From contig NZ_JAAGPI010000001.1 of the NCBI RefSeq assembly GCF_017104715.1, positions 372,001 through 436,000 on the forward strand: DNA of 64,000 nt, in the 5' to 3' direction. Within the stretch, counting starts at the first letter, position 1, and each line of letters opens with the position of its first letter. This DNA is from Burkholderia sp. Ac-20365. Its GTDB lineage: Bacteria > Pseudomonadota > Gammaproteobacteria > Burkholderiales > Burkholderiaceae. A program made the translations under genes and the position numbers. Under the pieces are notes generated by a model. The model was not told where the DNA came from. It worked only from the letters and a program-made list of their open reading frames with translations, and did not search any database. This document shows, piece after piece, positions 1 through 7,665 of the stretch.

Positions 1-504
1 GGCTCGGCCATCTTCTTCACGCCGCTGGTCCTGCTCGGTGTGCGCCCTGAAGTCGTGCTGCTGACGCTCTATATGAACCTGCTGTACCAGTTCTGGCTGC
101 ATACGACGTGGGTGCCGAAGCTCGGCTGGCTCGAATATGTGTTCAACACGCCGTCCGCGCACCGTGTGCACCATGCATCGAATGTCGATTATCTGGATGC
201 GAACTACGGCGGCGTGCTGATCATCTTCGACCGTCTGTTCGGTACGTATGTCGAAGAACGCGCCGACGAACCCTGCCGCTACGGTCTCGTCACGCCGACC
301 ACGTCGCGTAACCCGTTCGTCGTCGAGTTCGAGCACTGGGCCACGCTGATTCGCGATGTGTTCACGGCGAAGAGCGTGTGGATCGCGATCAATCACGTGA
401 TCCAGCCGCCGGGCTGGTTGCCTGACGGCGGCGGCGAAACCACGGAAGAACTGCGCCGCAAGGGCAAGGCGGTCAGCAGCGAGGTCGAGACCGTCAACGG
501 CTAA
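1..504 (+). CDS. Sterol desaturase / fatty acid hydroxylase family protein, 3' part
   Basis: The reading frame is open from the first base, so the gene starts before the window; only the C-terminal 167 codons are present. A histidine cluster HRVHH at bases 160-174, followed by a NYGG...FDRLFGTY segment, is the last conserved block of the fatty acid hydroxylase (sterol desaturase) superfamily. These are integral membrane di-iron enzymes that hydroxylate or desaturate lipids. The residues before the cluster are hydrophobic, as expected of the final membrane segment. The substrate cannot be told from this fragment. A strong terminator follows 40 bases after the stop, so this is probably the last gene of its transcript. 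An in-frame GTG at base 40 is internal, not a likely start. Confidence 0.85.
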   Translation, partial: GSAIFFTPLVLLGVRPEVVLLTLYMNLLYQFWLHTTWVPKLGWLEYVFNTPSAHRVHHASNVDYLDANYGGVLIIFDRLFGTYVEERADEPCRYGLVTPTTSRNPFVVEFEHWATLIRDVFTAKSVWIAINHVIQPPGWLPDGGGETTEELRRKGKAVSSEVETVNG

Positions 505-544
505 AACAGCGGTAAAAAGCAGCGTTAAAAACGGAGTCAAAAGC

Positions 545-583
545 GGGGCGCGCAGTCAGATGCGCGCCCCGTTTGCTTTTGTT
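545..583 (+). terminator. Rho-independent terminator after the desaturase-like gene
   Basis: Perfect 10-bp stem GGGGCGCGCA (545-554) and TGCGCGCCCC (561-570) with a 6-base loop, followed by a T-rich stretch (571-583). It lies 40 bases after the upstream stop codon. Confidence 0.85.
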
Positions 584-807
584 TATGTGGATCAGGCGCT
601 GCGCTTGCTCATATCGGTTGCACGACAGTATTCATTCTGGATAGTTGCAGGGACGTGTGTTCTTTCAAATCATTGACGTAAGCCGGCACGCCAGCACACT
701 GCGGGCCAATGGGGTAGTCTATCGACCTGACGTTCGCGCATGCAGCGCGGCCTGCGTGCGGTCCATCCCATTCAATCCCGATCTTTCGATCCATCAATGA
801 GGCCAAC
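584..807. other. Intergenic region before the aldo/keto reductase
   Basis: No supported gene in this stretch (with the terminator, 505-807 is non-coding). A GAGG ribosome binding site (799-802) sits five bases before the ATG of the next gene. I see no clear sigma-70 promoter or operator. Confidence 0.5.
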
Positions 808-1836
808 ATGGAATATCGTCACCTGGGCGCGTCAGGATTCAAGGTGCCCGTACTCAGCTTCGGTACAGGAACATTTGGCGGCAAGGGCGAATTCTTCCAG
901 GCGTGGGGCGCGACGGATGTCGCCGAGGCGCGCAAGCTGATCGACATCTGTCTCGATGCGGGTGTCACGATGTTCGACAGTGCCGACATCTATTCGAGCG
1001 GCGCATCCGAATCGATTCTCGGCGAAGCGCTCAAGGGACGCCGCGACAAGACCATCATTTCCACGAAGGCCACGTTTCGTTTCGACGACAGCGATCCGAA
1101 CAACGTCGGCTCGTCGCGCTTTCATTTGATCAAGGCGGTCGATGCCGCGCTAAAGCGTCTGCAAACCGATTACATTGACCTGTTCCAGCTGCATGGTTTC
1201 GATGCGAAGACGCCCGTGGAAGAAACGCTCTCCACGCTCAACGATCTCGTGCGCGCGGGAAAGATCCGCTATACAGGCGTGTCGAACTTCTCCGGATGGC
1301 ATCTGCAGAAATCGCTCGATGTGGCGGAGCGTTATGGCTATCCGCGTTACGTGGCGAACCAGACTTACTACTCGCTGATTGGACGTGACTACGAATGGGA
1401 GCTGATGCCGCTCGGTATCGATCAGGGCGTGGGCGCTGTGGTCTGGAGTCCGCTTGGCTGGGGGCGTCTCACGGGCAAGATCCGCCGCGGCCAGGCGCTG
1501 CCGGATCAGAGCCGCCTGCACAAGACCGCCGATATGGGCCCGCCTGTTCCTGATGAATATCTGTATCGCGTCGTCGATGCGCTGGATGCCATCGCTGAAG
1601 AAACGGGCAAGACGATTCCGCAGATCGCATTGAACTGGCTGCTGCAACGGCCGACTGTCGCGACGGTACTGATCGGCGCGCGCAATGAAGAGCAGTTGCG
1701 TCAGAACCTCGGCGCGGTGGGCTGGAATCTCACGCCTGAGCAGGTTGCGAAACTCGATGAAGCGAGCAAGGTCAGACCCGTGTATCCGTACTGGCATCAG
1801 GAAGGTTTTGCGGAGCGCAATCCGTTTCCCGTGTGA
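808..1836 (+). CDS. Aldo/keto reductase, 342 aa
   Basis: A complete NAD(P)H-dependent oxidoreductase of the aldo/keto reductase fold, cytosolic. The catalytic tetrad is visible: Asp57 and Tyr62 in the FDSADIY motif, Lys87 in ISTKAT and His129 in QLHG. The N-terminal MEYRHLGASG and the C-terminal LIGARNEEQL...NLGAVGW block are typical of the YajO/general stress (AKR11/12-like) branch. The start is set by GAGG at 799-802. It stands alone between a terminator and a receiver-domain gene, so neighbours give no hint of the substrate, which is likely an aldehyde or ketone. Confidence 0.9.
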   Translation: MEYRHLGASGFKVPVLSFGTGTFGGKGEFFQAWGATDVAEARKLIDICLDAGVTMFDSADIYSSGASESILGEALKGRRDKTIISTKATFRFDDSDPNNVGSSRFHLIKAVDAALKRLQTDYIDLFQLHGFDAKTPVEETLSTLNDLVRAGKIRYTGVSNFSGWHLQKSLDVAERYGYPRYVANQTYYSLIGRDYEWELMPLGIDQGVGAVVWSPLGWGRLTGKIRRGQALPDQSRLHKTADMGPPVPDEYLYRVVDALDAIAEETGKTIPQIALNWLLQRPTVATVLIGARNEEQLRQNLGAVGWNLTPEQVAKLDEASKVRPVYPYWHQEGFAERNPFPV

Positions 1837-2019
1837 GTGAAGGGACGCTATTGCCATTGCGTTTGAAACGCGGCCGGCGCATGAGTTTTCAAATCAATCC
1901 AGCGCGCCGGCCTTCCGGATTTTTGCGGTTGTATCCGACAGCAACATGTGAGAGCGCGCTCGAACGTCACGAAGCGGACGTGAGCGCAGTGCATCGAATG
2001 GTCATGAGCGAGGCCAGAT

Positions 2020-2424
2020 ATGCCGACAGTGCTGCTTGTAGACGATGACGTTGAAACGCTGGACGCCTGGAAGTACGTGTGCCAGGCGCATGGCTACGAT
2101 ACCTGTCTTGCGGAAGACGGGCGCACCGCGCTCGACATGCTGCGCAAGCGCGATGTGGACATCGTCGTCGCGGACTGGCGCATGCCCGTGATGTCGGGCA
2201 GCGTGCTGTGCTATCACGTGCGTAACGAGCAGAACCTCGCGGGGATCGTGTTTATTCTCGTCTCGGGCGAGCCGAGCCCGCCTGCATTTGTCTATTACGA
2301 CGGCTTTTTACGCAAGCCACTCGATCCAACGGATCTGCTGTCGGCGATGGACCGGCTGTTGCTGGAACGTGCCGCCGACGGCCGCCGCAGGAAAGACGCG
2401 CCGGGTGCGTCGAAAAACGGATAG
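2020..2424 (+). CDS. Single-domain response regulator (CheY-like), 134 aa
   Basis: The protein is one receiver domain without an output domain. Acidic pocket Asp8-Asp10 (LVDDD), phospho-acceptor Asp52 (VVADWRMP), Ser82 in the switch position (LVSGEP) and Lys99 (FLRKPLDP) are all present, so it should be phosphorylatable. The last about 20 residues are a charged tail (RRRKDAPGASKNG). No histidine kinase is adjacent, so it is an orphan receiver that could relay signals to another partner. Its neighbours, an aldo/keto reductase upstream and a porin downstream, do not identify the pathway. Confidence 0.9.
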   Translation: MPTVLLVDDDVETLDAWKYVCQAHGYDTCLAEDGRTALDMLRKRDVDIVVADWRMPVMSGSVLCYHVRNEQNLAGIVFILVSGEPSPPAFVYYDGFLRKPLDPTDLLSAMDRLLLERAADGRRRKDAPGASKNG

Positions 2425-2751
2425 CCGGTCGCGGCGATGACCTGCAACGCGTGATCTGCTCGCAACGCGCGCTTTTCTTCTTCTGTTAGCCAATCAGAAC
2501 ATCTTCTTTATCTGGCTGAAAGCAATCTCGCATCAGTGTGCTGGAATTGCGCCGCACGCATGCGCACTTCAATGCCGGATATTTTTGTCGCTCCTATGAT
2601 GGACACGCTGCGTTGAGTTTTTTGCGCGATCGTGGTTGCCAAACCATCGTCCGTTCTTTTATGATCGCGCGCCCAAAATGGTCGACACGTTGCCACGTTC
2701 GCATATGGCGGCGCCCGACTCTTCACAGCTACATCCCGGAGCAAAACAGAC
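2425..2751. other. Intergenic region with the porin promoter
   Basis: 327 bases without a supported gene. It holds the promoter given separately (2636-2665). No terminator with a clear T tract could be seen after the receiver gene. Confidence 0.5.
2636..2665 (+). promoter_or_regulatory. Sigma-70-type promoter for the first porin
   Basis: TTGCCA (2636-2641) and TATGAT (2660-2665) match the -35 and -10 consensus at five of six positions each, with an 18-base spacer. The porin ATG is 87 bases downstream. Confidence 0.55.
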
Positions 2752-3912
2752 ATGAAGAAATCCTTACTCGCCCTCGCGACACTCGGTGTTTTTACCGCTT
2801 CGGCGCACGCGCAAAGCAGCGTGACGCTATATGGCCTGATCGACACCGGCCTCGTGTACACCAACAACCAGCAAGGCCACAGCAACTGGCAGATGGTGAG
2901 CAGCTCGACGCAGAACACGGTCTTCGGGCTCAAAGGTTCGGAAGATCTCGGCGGCGGCCTGCATGCCGTCTTCAAGCTCGAACAGGGTTTTCTGCTGAAT
3001 AACGGCTCGCAGGCGTTCTCCGGCAGCGCATTCGGCTCGCAGGCGTGGGTTGGCGTGCAAAGCGACCCGTACGGCACGCTGACGTTCGGCCGCCAGTTCG
3101 ACGCGATGAACGACCTCGTCGGCCCGCTGACGGCCGAGTTCAACACGTGGGGCGGCAGCATGGCTGCACATCCGTTCGAGAACGACAACCTCGCGGCGAA
3201 CTCCGTCGTGATCAACAACTCGGTCAAGTACACCAGCCCGACGTGGAGCGGCGTCACGTTCGAAACGATGTACAGCTTCAGCAACAAGGCAGGCGAGTTC
3301 GCGAACAACCGCTCGTACGGTTTCGGTGTGTCGTACGTGATGGGCCCCGTCAATCTCGCTGCGGGCTATCTGCAGTTCAACAATGCGGGCAACGGTACCG
3401 GCGCGACCACGTCGTCGGATACGAGCGCGAACTTCATCGCGCAACGCCAGCGCATCTGGTCGCTCGGCGGCAACTACACGTTCGGGCCGGCGACGGTGGG
3501 TCTGGTGTGGAGCCATTCGCAGATCGACAACGCTGCGGGCGTGTTCTCGTTCGGCACGGGCACGTATCTCGGCGCGAACGATTCTTCCGCGGGATCGCTG
3601 ACGGGCTCGCTGCGACTGGACAACTACGAAGTGAACGCGAAGTATGCGCTGACACCGGCATTGAGCGTGTCGGGCGCCTACACGTACACGCACGGCGCGT
3701 ATAACGGCTCGGCGCCGGGCTGGAATACGGCGATGCTGCAAACGGACTACGCGCTCAGCAAGCGCACCGACTTCTATCTCGAAGGCGTCTATCAGAACGT
3801 GCACGGCGCACCGGCGGATTCGGTGCTGTCGCACGCGATGATCAACACGCTGTCGCCGTCGTCGACGGATTCGCAGGTGGCAGTGACGGTCGGATTGCGT
3901 CACGCGTTCTAA
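2752..3912 (+). CDS. Gram-negative porin (OmpC-like, Burkholderia type), 386 aa
   Basis: An outer-membrane general-diffusion porin expected to form a 16-stranded trimeric barrel. A cleavable signal peptide ends at AHA (about residue 20), and the mature protein begins QSSVTLYGLIDTG, the hallmark of the Burkholderia porin_4 family. The protein ends in aromatic RHAF, the C-terminal signature recognised by the BAM complex. The length is normal. A sigma-70 promoter lies 87 bases upstream. It converges on a second porin of the same family (3963-5135), with a shared hairpin between them. Solute selectivity cannot be predicted. Confidence 0.92.
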   Translation: MKKSLLALATLGVFTASAHAQSSVTLYGLIDTGLVYTNNQQGHSNWQMVSSSTQNTVFGLKGSEDLGGGLHAVFKLEQGFLLNNGSQAFSGSAFGSQAWVGVQSDPYGTLTFGRQFDAMNDLVGPLTAEFNTWGGSMAAHPFENDNLAANSVVINNSVKYTSPTWSGVTFETMYSFSNKAGEFANNRSYGFGVSYVMGPVNLAAGYLQFNNAGNGTGATTSSDTSANFIAQRQRIWSLGGNYTFGPATVGLVWSHSQIDNAAGVFSFGTGTYLGANDSSAGSLTGSLRLDNYEVNAKYALTPALSVSGAYTYTHGAYNGSAPGWNTAMLQTDYALSKRTDFYLEGVYQNVHGAPADSVLSHAMINTLSPSSTDSQVAVTVGLRHAF

Positions 3913-3928
3913 ACGGTGTGACACGGCA

Positions 3929-3958
3929 AGCGCGGACGCAGAGCATGCGTCTCGCGCT
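3929..3958. terminator. Hairpin between convergent porin genes
   Basis: AGCGCGGACGCA (3929-3940) pairs with TGCGTCTCGCGCT (3946-3958) apart from a one-base bulge, with a 5-base loop. There is no T tract, so it may be a processing or bidirectional termination hairpin. Confidence 0.45.
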
Positions 3959-3962
3959 GCTG

Positions 3963-5135
3963 TCAGAACAGATGTCTGAGGCCAACGCGCACGGCGAGCT
4001 GCGAGTTGGCGCCCGTTCCCGAGTTGCCGATAAAACTCGAACTCGCACCGATTTCCGCCTGAACGGGCACCTCGTGTCCATTGACGATGTTGCTGCCCGA
4101 CGCCTTCTGATAGATAGCAAGTGCATAGACATCGGTTCGTTTCGACAATGCATAGTCGACGAAGCTGTTCACCTGGTGCCATTTGCCGCTGAACTCGCCG
4201 CTCAGATCCGAGAACGTGTAGCCGAGCCCGCCGCTGAACGCGGGTGTGAACAGATACTTGCCGCCCACCTCGTAATTGTTCAGCGTCGATTCGTGCGATG
4301 CGATCTGCACGAGTTGTGTGTGCGTCCAGTTGCCCCATACCTTGGCGTGACCAAACACGTAGCTGCTGCCGATGCCGAAGGTGCGCAGATCGCGCAGCGG
4401 TCCGGTGTTGATATTGGCGATACTGGCGGTGAAAGCAGGCGTTGCACTGCCGGGAAAACGAATGTCGGTATACGCTGCGCCGATGGCGAACGGCCCAGGC
4501 GCATAGTTGACGCCGGCGCTGAATGTTCGCGACGAACCTTGATTGGTCGTCGTGCCCGTCGTCGTGGTCGGTGAACCCGAGAAAGCGCCTGCCTGATTCG
4601 AAAAACCATACAGGGCACCGAACGTCAGGCCGTTGAAGTTCGCGCTGCTGAACTTGACCGAGTTGTTGATGCGGCTCGACGTCAGTTGATCGAGATCGTT
4701 GATGTGATACGCGTAGTTGCCCGCTGGCGTTTCATGGCCCATCGCGTAGTTGTGAATGTAGTCTCTCGATAGCGAGTACTGACGTCCGAAAGTCAGCGAG
4801 CCAACGCCGTTCTTGTTCAATCCGACCCACGCCTGGCGTCCGAATAGCGCACCGCCTTGCGCGATCGTGCCGTCGCCTGAACTGAAACCGCCTTCGAGCG
4901 TGAAGATGGCAGACAGACCATCACCCAGATCTTCCTTGCCGCGAATACCCCAGCGGCTGCCTTGCGCGACACCGTCTGCATATCTCACAAGATCACTATG
5001 CCCGCTCGAAGTCGCGACATGGTTTGCATACGTGATACCCGTATCGATCAATCCATAGAGCGTCACGCTGCTTTGCGCGTGCGCAACGGAACCCACCAGG
5101 CTCAATGCCGCTGTTGCAACAGTTCTTCTTAACAT
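3963..5135 (-). CDS. Gram-negative porin (OmpC-like), 390 aa
   Basis: A second porin_4 family outer-membrane channel, on the opposite strand and convergent with the first. The open frame runs further upstream, but the ATG at 5135 is chosen because it starts a proper signal peptide (MLRRTVATAALSLVGSVAHA) followed by the family mature start QSSVTLYGLIDTG. The protein ends RHLF, a BAM recognition end. It is a paralogue of its neighbour rather than a copy: the loops differ, for example a Thr-rich TTTTGTTTNQG stretch. Its promoter region is shared with the divergent sigma factor region and holds a perfect inverted repeat at 5289-5310. Confidence 0.92.
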   Translation of the reverse strand: MLRRTVATAALSLVGSVAHAQSSVTLYGLIDTGITYANHVATSSGHSDLVRYADGVAQGSRWGIRGKEDLGDGLSAIFTLEGGFSSGDGTIAQGGALFGRQAWVGLNKNGVGSLTFGRQYSLSRDYIHNYAMGHETPAGNYAYHINDLDQLTSSRINNSVKFSSANFNGLTFGALYGFSNQAGAFSGSPTTTTGTTTNQGSSRTFSAGVNYAPGPFAIGAAYTDIRFPGSATPAFTASIANINTGPLRDLRTFGIGSSYVFGHAKVWGNWTHTQLVQIASHESTLNNYEVGGKYLFTPAFSGGLGYTFSDLSGEFSGKWHQVNSFVDYALSKRTDVYALAIYQKASGSNIVNGHEVPVQAEIGASSSFIGNSGTGANSQLAVRVGLRHLF

Positions 5136-5288
5136 CCCGATTCCAGTGACTTGAAGAGTTAAACGTAATCCGTTCGATATGTCGACGCGAATATAACGGA
5201 TGGAAAAATATTTGTCGCAAGGCAGAGCGCTTGCGAAGCGGGATCGTGTTTTTTCTAAAGCGACGCGAGAAAAGGAAAACGTACTGTC

Positions 5289-5310
5289 TGCTGAAGAGAT
5301 ATCTTCAGCA
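5289..5310. promoter_or_regulatory. Perfect inverted repeat upstream of the second porin
   Basis: TGCTGAAGA (5289-5297) and TCTTCAGCA (5302-5310) with a GATA spacer. It lies 154 bases upstream of the porin start and has no T tract. It could be an operator or an RNA hairpin. Confidence 0.4.
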
Positions 5311-5452
5311 CGGAGCACGCCCGGCTACTGAAGGCTTCAATTGAGCGGCATCACGCCGAGCCGCGACGCGATCACAGACTTTCTCGAAGACACTTCAGTG
5401 TGAGCCATGCGCAACGTCGCGAGCGATTCTTCATACCAGCATGCGGGCTTCG

Positions 5453-5478
5453 TGTCCCGTGCACTATCCTCGGACGTC
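5453..5478 (+). promoter_or_regulatory. Candidate ECF41-type promoter for the sigma factor gene
   Basis: TGTCCCG (5453-5459), 15 bases, then CGTC (5475-5478), 53 bases before the sigma factor ATG. It resembles the ECF41 motif TGTCACA-N16-CGTC with two mismatches and a one-base shorter spacer, which would allow autoregulation. Confidence 0.4.
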
Positions 5479-5531
5479 ATCCATGGCAAACTTGTGCTTT
5501 CCCATTCAGAAAAGGGCAGCACACTCACCCT

Positions 5532-6410
5532 ATGGACGACGCGCTCGCCTTCAACCAGCTTCGCCCGCGCCTGCAGAAGATTGCCTACCGGATGCTCGGC
5601 TCGGTAGCCGAAGCCGAGGACATCGTGCAGGACGTCTGGCTGCGCTGGCATGCTGCTGAGCGCGAGAGCATCGACAATGCCGAAGCCTGGCTCGTCTCCG
5701 TCACGACGCGGATGTCTATCGACCGTCTGCGGGCTGCCAAGATCCAGCGTGAGCACTACACGGGCATCTGGCTGCCCGAGCCCGAGATCACGGACTCACC
5801 CGCTACGCCCGAGCAGATGACCGAGCGTGCCGACGACGTGTCGGTCGCGTTTCTGATGCTGCTCGAAAGGCTCACGCCCGAAGCGCGTGCGGCGTTCCTG
5901 CTGCGCGAAGTGTTCGATGCAGACTATGACGAGATCGCGGATGCGATCGGCAAGACGGAGTCTGCCTGCCGCCAGCTGGTCAGTCGCGCAAAGTCGCAAC
6001 TGCGTGACGAGCGGCCGCGTCATGCGGTGCCGCGCGAGACACATCGGCAATTGCTGCAGAGCTTTGCGCAGGCGCTTGCCAGCGCCGACTTCCATGCGAT
6101 CAACGCATTCCTTGCCGAAGACGCGGTTCTGATCGGCGATGGCGGCGGCAAGGTGACCAGTTTCCCGAAGCCGATGATGGGCGGCCGGCGCATCGCGCAA
6201 CTCTTCTATGCGGCCTTGCGGCGCTATCCTGGCCGGGTTCATGTCAGGCTCGTGACGCTCAACGGACGGGTCGCGCTGTTGCGCTATATCGAAGGCCGGC
6301 TCGAATCGGCGCAGACTTTCGAAACGGACGGCGAGCGCATCGTGAGCATTCACGTGCAGCGCAACCCCGACAAGCTGGTGCGCATCGCCGCTGCATTCGG
6401 CGAGCCCTGA
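5532..6410 (+). CDS. ECF41-family RNA polymerase sigma factor with SnoaL-like C-terminal domain, 292 aa
   Basis: Region 2 spans about residues 5-75 (RYRML...EAEDIVQDVWLRW) and region 4 about residues 105-160. A fused NTF2/SnoaL-like extension fills residues 170-292. The extension carries both ECF41 signature motifs, DGGGK (203-207) and NPDKL (278-282); in this family the extension controls sigma activity in place of an anti-sigma factor. The ATG at 5532 is chosen because it begins the conserved domain, although the frame is open from 5400. Downstream are a carboxymuconolactone-decarboxylase-like gene and a cupin gene, the usual partners of ECF41 sigma factors. Confidence 0.9.
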   Translation: MDDALAFNQLRPRLQKIAYRMLGSVAEAEDIVQDVWLRWHAAERESIDNAEAWLVSVTTRMSIDRLRAAKIQREHYTGIWLPEPEITDSPATPEQMTERADDVSVAFLMLLERLTPEARAAFLLREVFDADYDEIADAIGKTESACRQLVSRAKSQLRDERPRHAVPRETHRQLLQSFAQALASADFHAINAFLAEDAVLIGDGGGKVTSFPKPMMGGRRIAQLFYAALRRYPGRVHVRLVTLNGRVALLRYIEGRLESAQTFETDGERIVSIHVQRNPDKLVRIAAAFGEP

Positions 6411-6599
6411 GCGCGTCGGGCGACGCCAGTAGCGCGCCCGTGCTTCAATGTGGAATTGGTGCCTGACGGGCAACACCGTGAGTCCGTGTGCATGTCTACC
6501 GCGGCATGTGTCACGAACCTACCATGACGTCGTGCGGTTCTCGCCGCGAACGGCATCCGTGTGGCACGGATGCATCCGTCATCGACGCCAGGAGAAATC

Positions 6600-7079
6600 A
6601 TGACTCAGCGCATCAACTACTTCCATCAATCGCCCGAACTGTCGAAGAAGTTCATCGAGCTCAGCACCCTGCTGAAGGATTGCGCGATCGAGGAGCCCAT
6701 CCGCGATCTCGTCAATATCCGCGCATCGCAGATCAATGGCTGCGGCTTTTGCGTCGATATGCATGTGAAGGAAGCGCATATTCACGGCGAGCGCGAACTC
6801 CGGTTGCATCACGTTGCGATCTGGCGCGAGTCGACGCTGTTCTCGCCGCGCGAGCGCGCTGCGCTGGCATGGACGGAAGTGCTGACCACGCTGCCCGAGC
6901 ACGGCGTGCCCGACGATATCTATGAGCGCGTACGCGGCCAGTTCTCCGAGAAGGAACTGTCGGACCTGACCTTCGAAATCATGGCCATCAATGGCTGGAA
7001 TCGTGCCAACGTTGCATTCCGGACCGTGCCGGGCTCGTCCGACAAGGCATTCGGCCTCGACAAGGCGAACCTCGCCTGA
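6600..7079 (+). CDS. Carboxymuconolactone decarboxylase / AhpD-like protein, 159 aa
   Basis: A small all-helical AhpD-like protein. The redox-active CxxC with its helper histidine is visible as Cys48, Cys51 and His55 (GCGFCVDMH). In AhpD-type members this motif supports thiol-based peroxide reduction, rather than lactone decarboxylation. The start is fixed by an AGGAGA ribosome binding site (6590-6595). Next to an ECF41 sigma factor it belongs to the carboxymuconolactone decarboxylase/oxidoreductase/epimerase class of genes normally controlled by these sigmas. A TGTCACG element at 6509-6515 upstream hints at sigma control, but the spacing to the next CGTC is only 12 bases. Confidence 0.9.
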   Translation: MTQRINYFHQSPELSKKFIELSTLLKDCAIEEPIRDLVNIRASQINGCGFCVDMHVKEAHIHGERELRLHHVAIWRESTLFSPRERAALAWTEVLTTLPEHGVPDDIYERVRGQFSEKELSDLTFEIMAINGWNRANVAFRTVPGSSDKAFGLDKANLA

Positions 7080-7141
7080 ACCGGCGCGGTGTCGTTTATC
7101 AACTCCGGCCCATGCGGCCGCGTCCATGTGAGGAGCGCATC

Positions 7142-7549
7142 ATGTTTCGCTCGAAGAGATCCCTCGCAAGCCTGCTTCTGGTGGCGGGCGCCTTGACGGG
7201 CCGGGCCCACGCCGAGCCGCCCGCGGCCATCGTCACGCCTGTCATGACGAAACCGCTCGACGACTATCCCGGCAAGGAAGCGTTGATGATCGTTGTCGAG
7301 TATCCGCCCGGCGCGGTCGACCCGGTGCATCGCCACAACGCGCATGGCTTCATCTATGTGCTGGAAGGCTCGATCGTGATGCAGGTGAGAGGCGGCAAGG
7401 AAGTCACGCTCACAAAAGGCCAGTCGTTCTATGAAGGCCCGAACGACGTCCACACGGTCGGCCATAACGCGAGCAGGACGAAACCCGCGAAGTTTCTCGT
7501 GCTGCTGCTCAAGGACAAGGGCGCGCCTGTTCTGGTGCCGGAGAAGTAG
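7142..7549 (+). CDS. Exported cupin-domain protein, 135 aa
   Basis: A single cupin barrel behind an N-terminal signal peptide (SLASLLLVAGALTGRAHA). Metal-binding cupin motif 1 is visible as PVHRHNAHGFIYVLEG, and motif 2 as the GPNDVHTVGHNAS region. This suggests a periplasmic metal-dependent small-molecule binding or isomerase/dioxygenase activity that cannot be specified. The start at 7142 follows an AGGAG (7131-7135). It is third in the ECF41 cluster and is probably cotranscribed with the AhpD-like gene 62 bases upstream. Confidence 0.85.
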   Translation: MFRSKRSLASLLLVAGALTGRAHAEPPAAIVTPVMTKPLDDYPGKEALMIVVEYPPGAVDPVHRHNAHGFIYVLEGSIVMQVRGGKEVTLTKGQSFYEGPNDVHTVGHNASRTKPAKFLVLLLKDKGAPVLVPEK

Positions 7550-7596
7550 GGCGCGCGGGCGTTCGCACGCGCGCGGGAGAAAATTTCGGCGGACCA

Positions 7597-7623
7597 TGTC
7601 ACAAACAGAAGCGCTCAAACGTC
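7597..7623 (+). promoter_or_regulatory. ECF41-type promoter in front of the LysR gene
   Basis: TGTCACA (7597-7603), exactly 16 bases, then CGTC (7620-7623). This is the published ECF41 promoter motif as I recall it. It lies 42 bases before the LysR start and downstream of the sigma cluster, so the LysR gene is a likely target of the ECF41 sigma factor. Confidence 0.65.
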
Positions 7624-7665
7624 TAGTCGGATAAGGACTCCACTCGACCTCGACTTCGCGCTTCC

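Larger units (their letters stand above)
5136..5531. other. Divergent intergenic region, porin / ECF41 sigma factor
   Basis: 396 bases without a supported gene. It holds a perfect 9-bp inverted repeat (5289-5310), a second short palindrome TGAAGGCTTCA (5329-5339) and an ECF41-like promoter (5453-5478). Confidence 0.5.

Noticed and set aside
2827..4338. A 503-codon open frame on the minus strand through the first porin
   Set aside because: It is a shadow of the porin: its composition is Arg-rich, it has no family features, and the plus-strand gene has a signal peptide and barrel pattern.
6509..6531. TGTCACG...CGTC as a full ECF41 promoter for the AhpD-like gene
   Set aside because: The spacer is only 12 bases; it does not fit the 15-17 base spacing of the other two sites, so it is mentioned but not annotated as a promoter.
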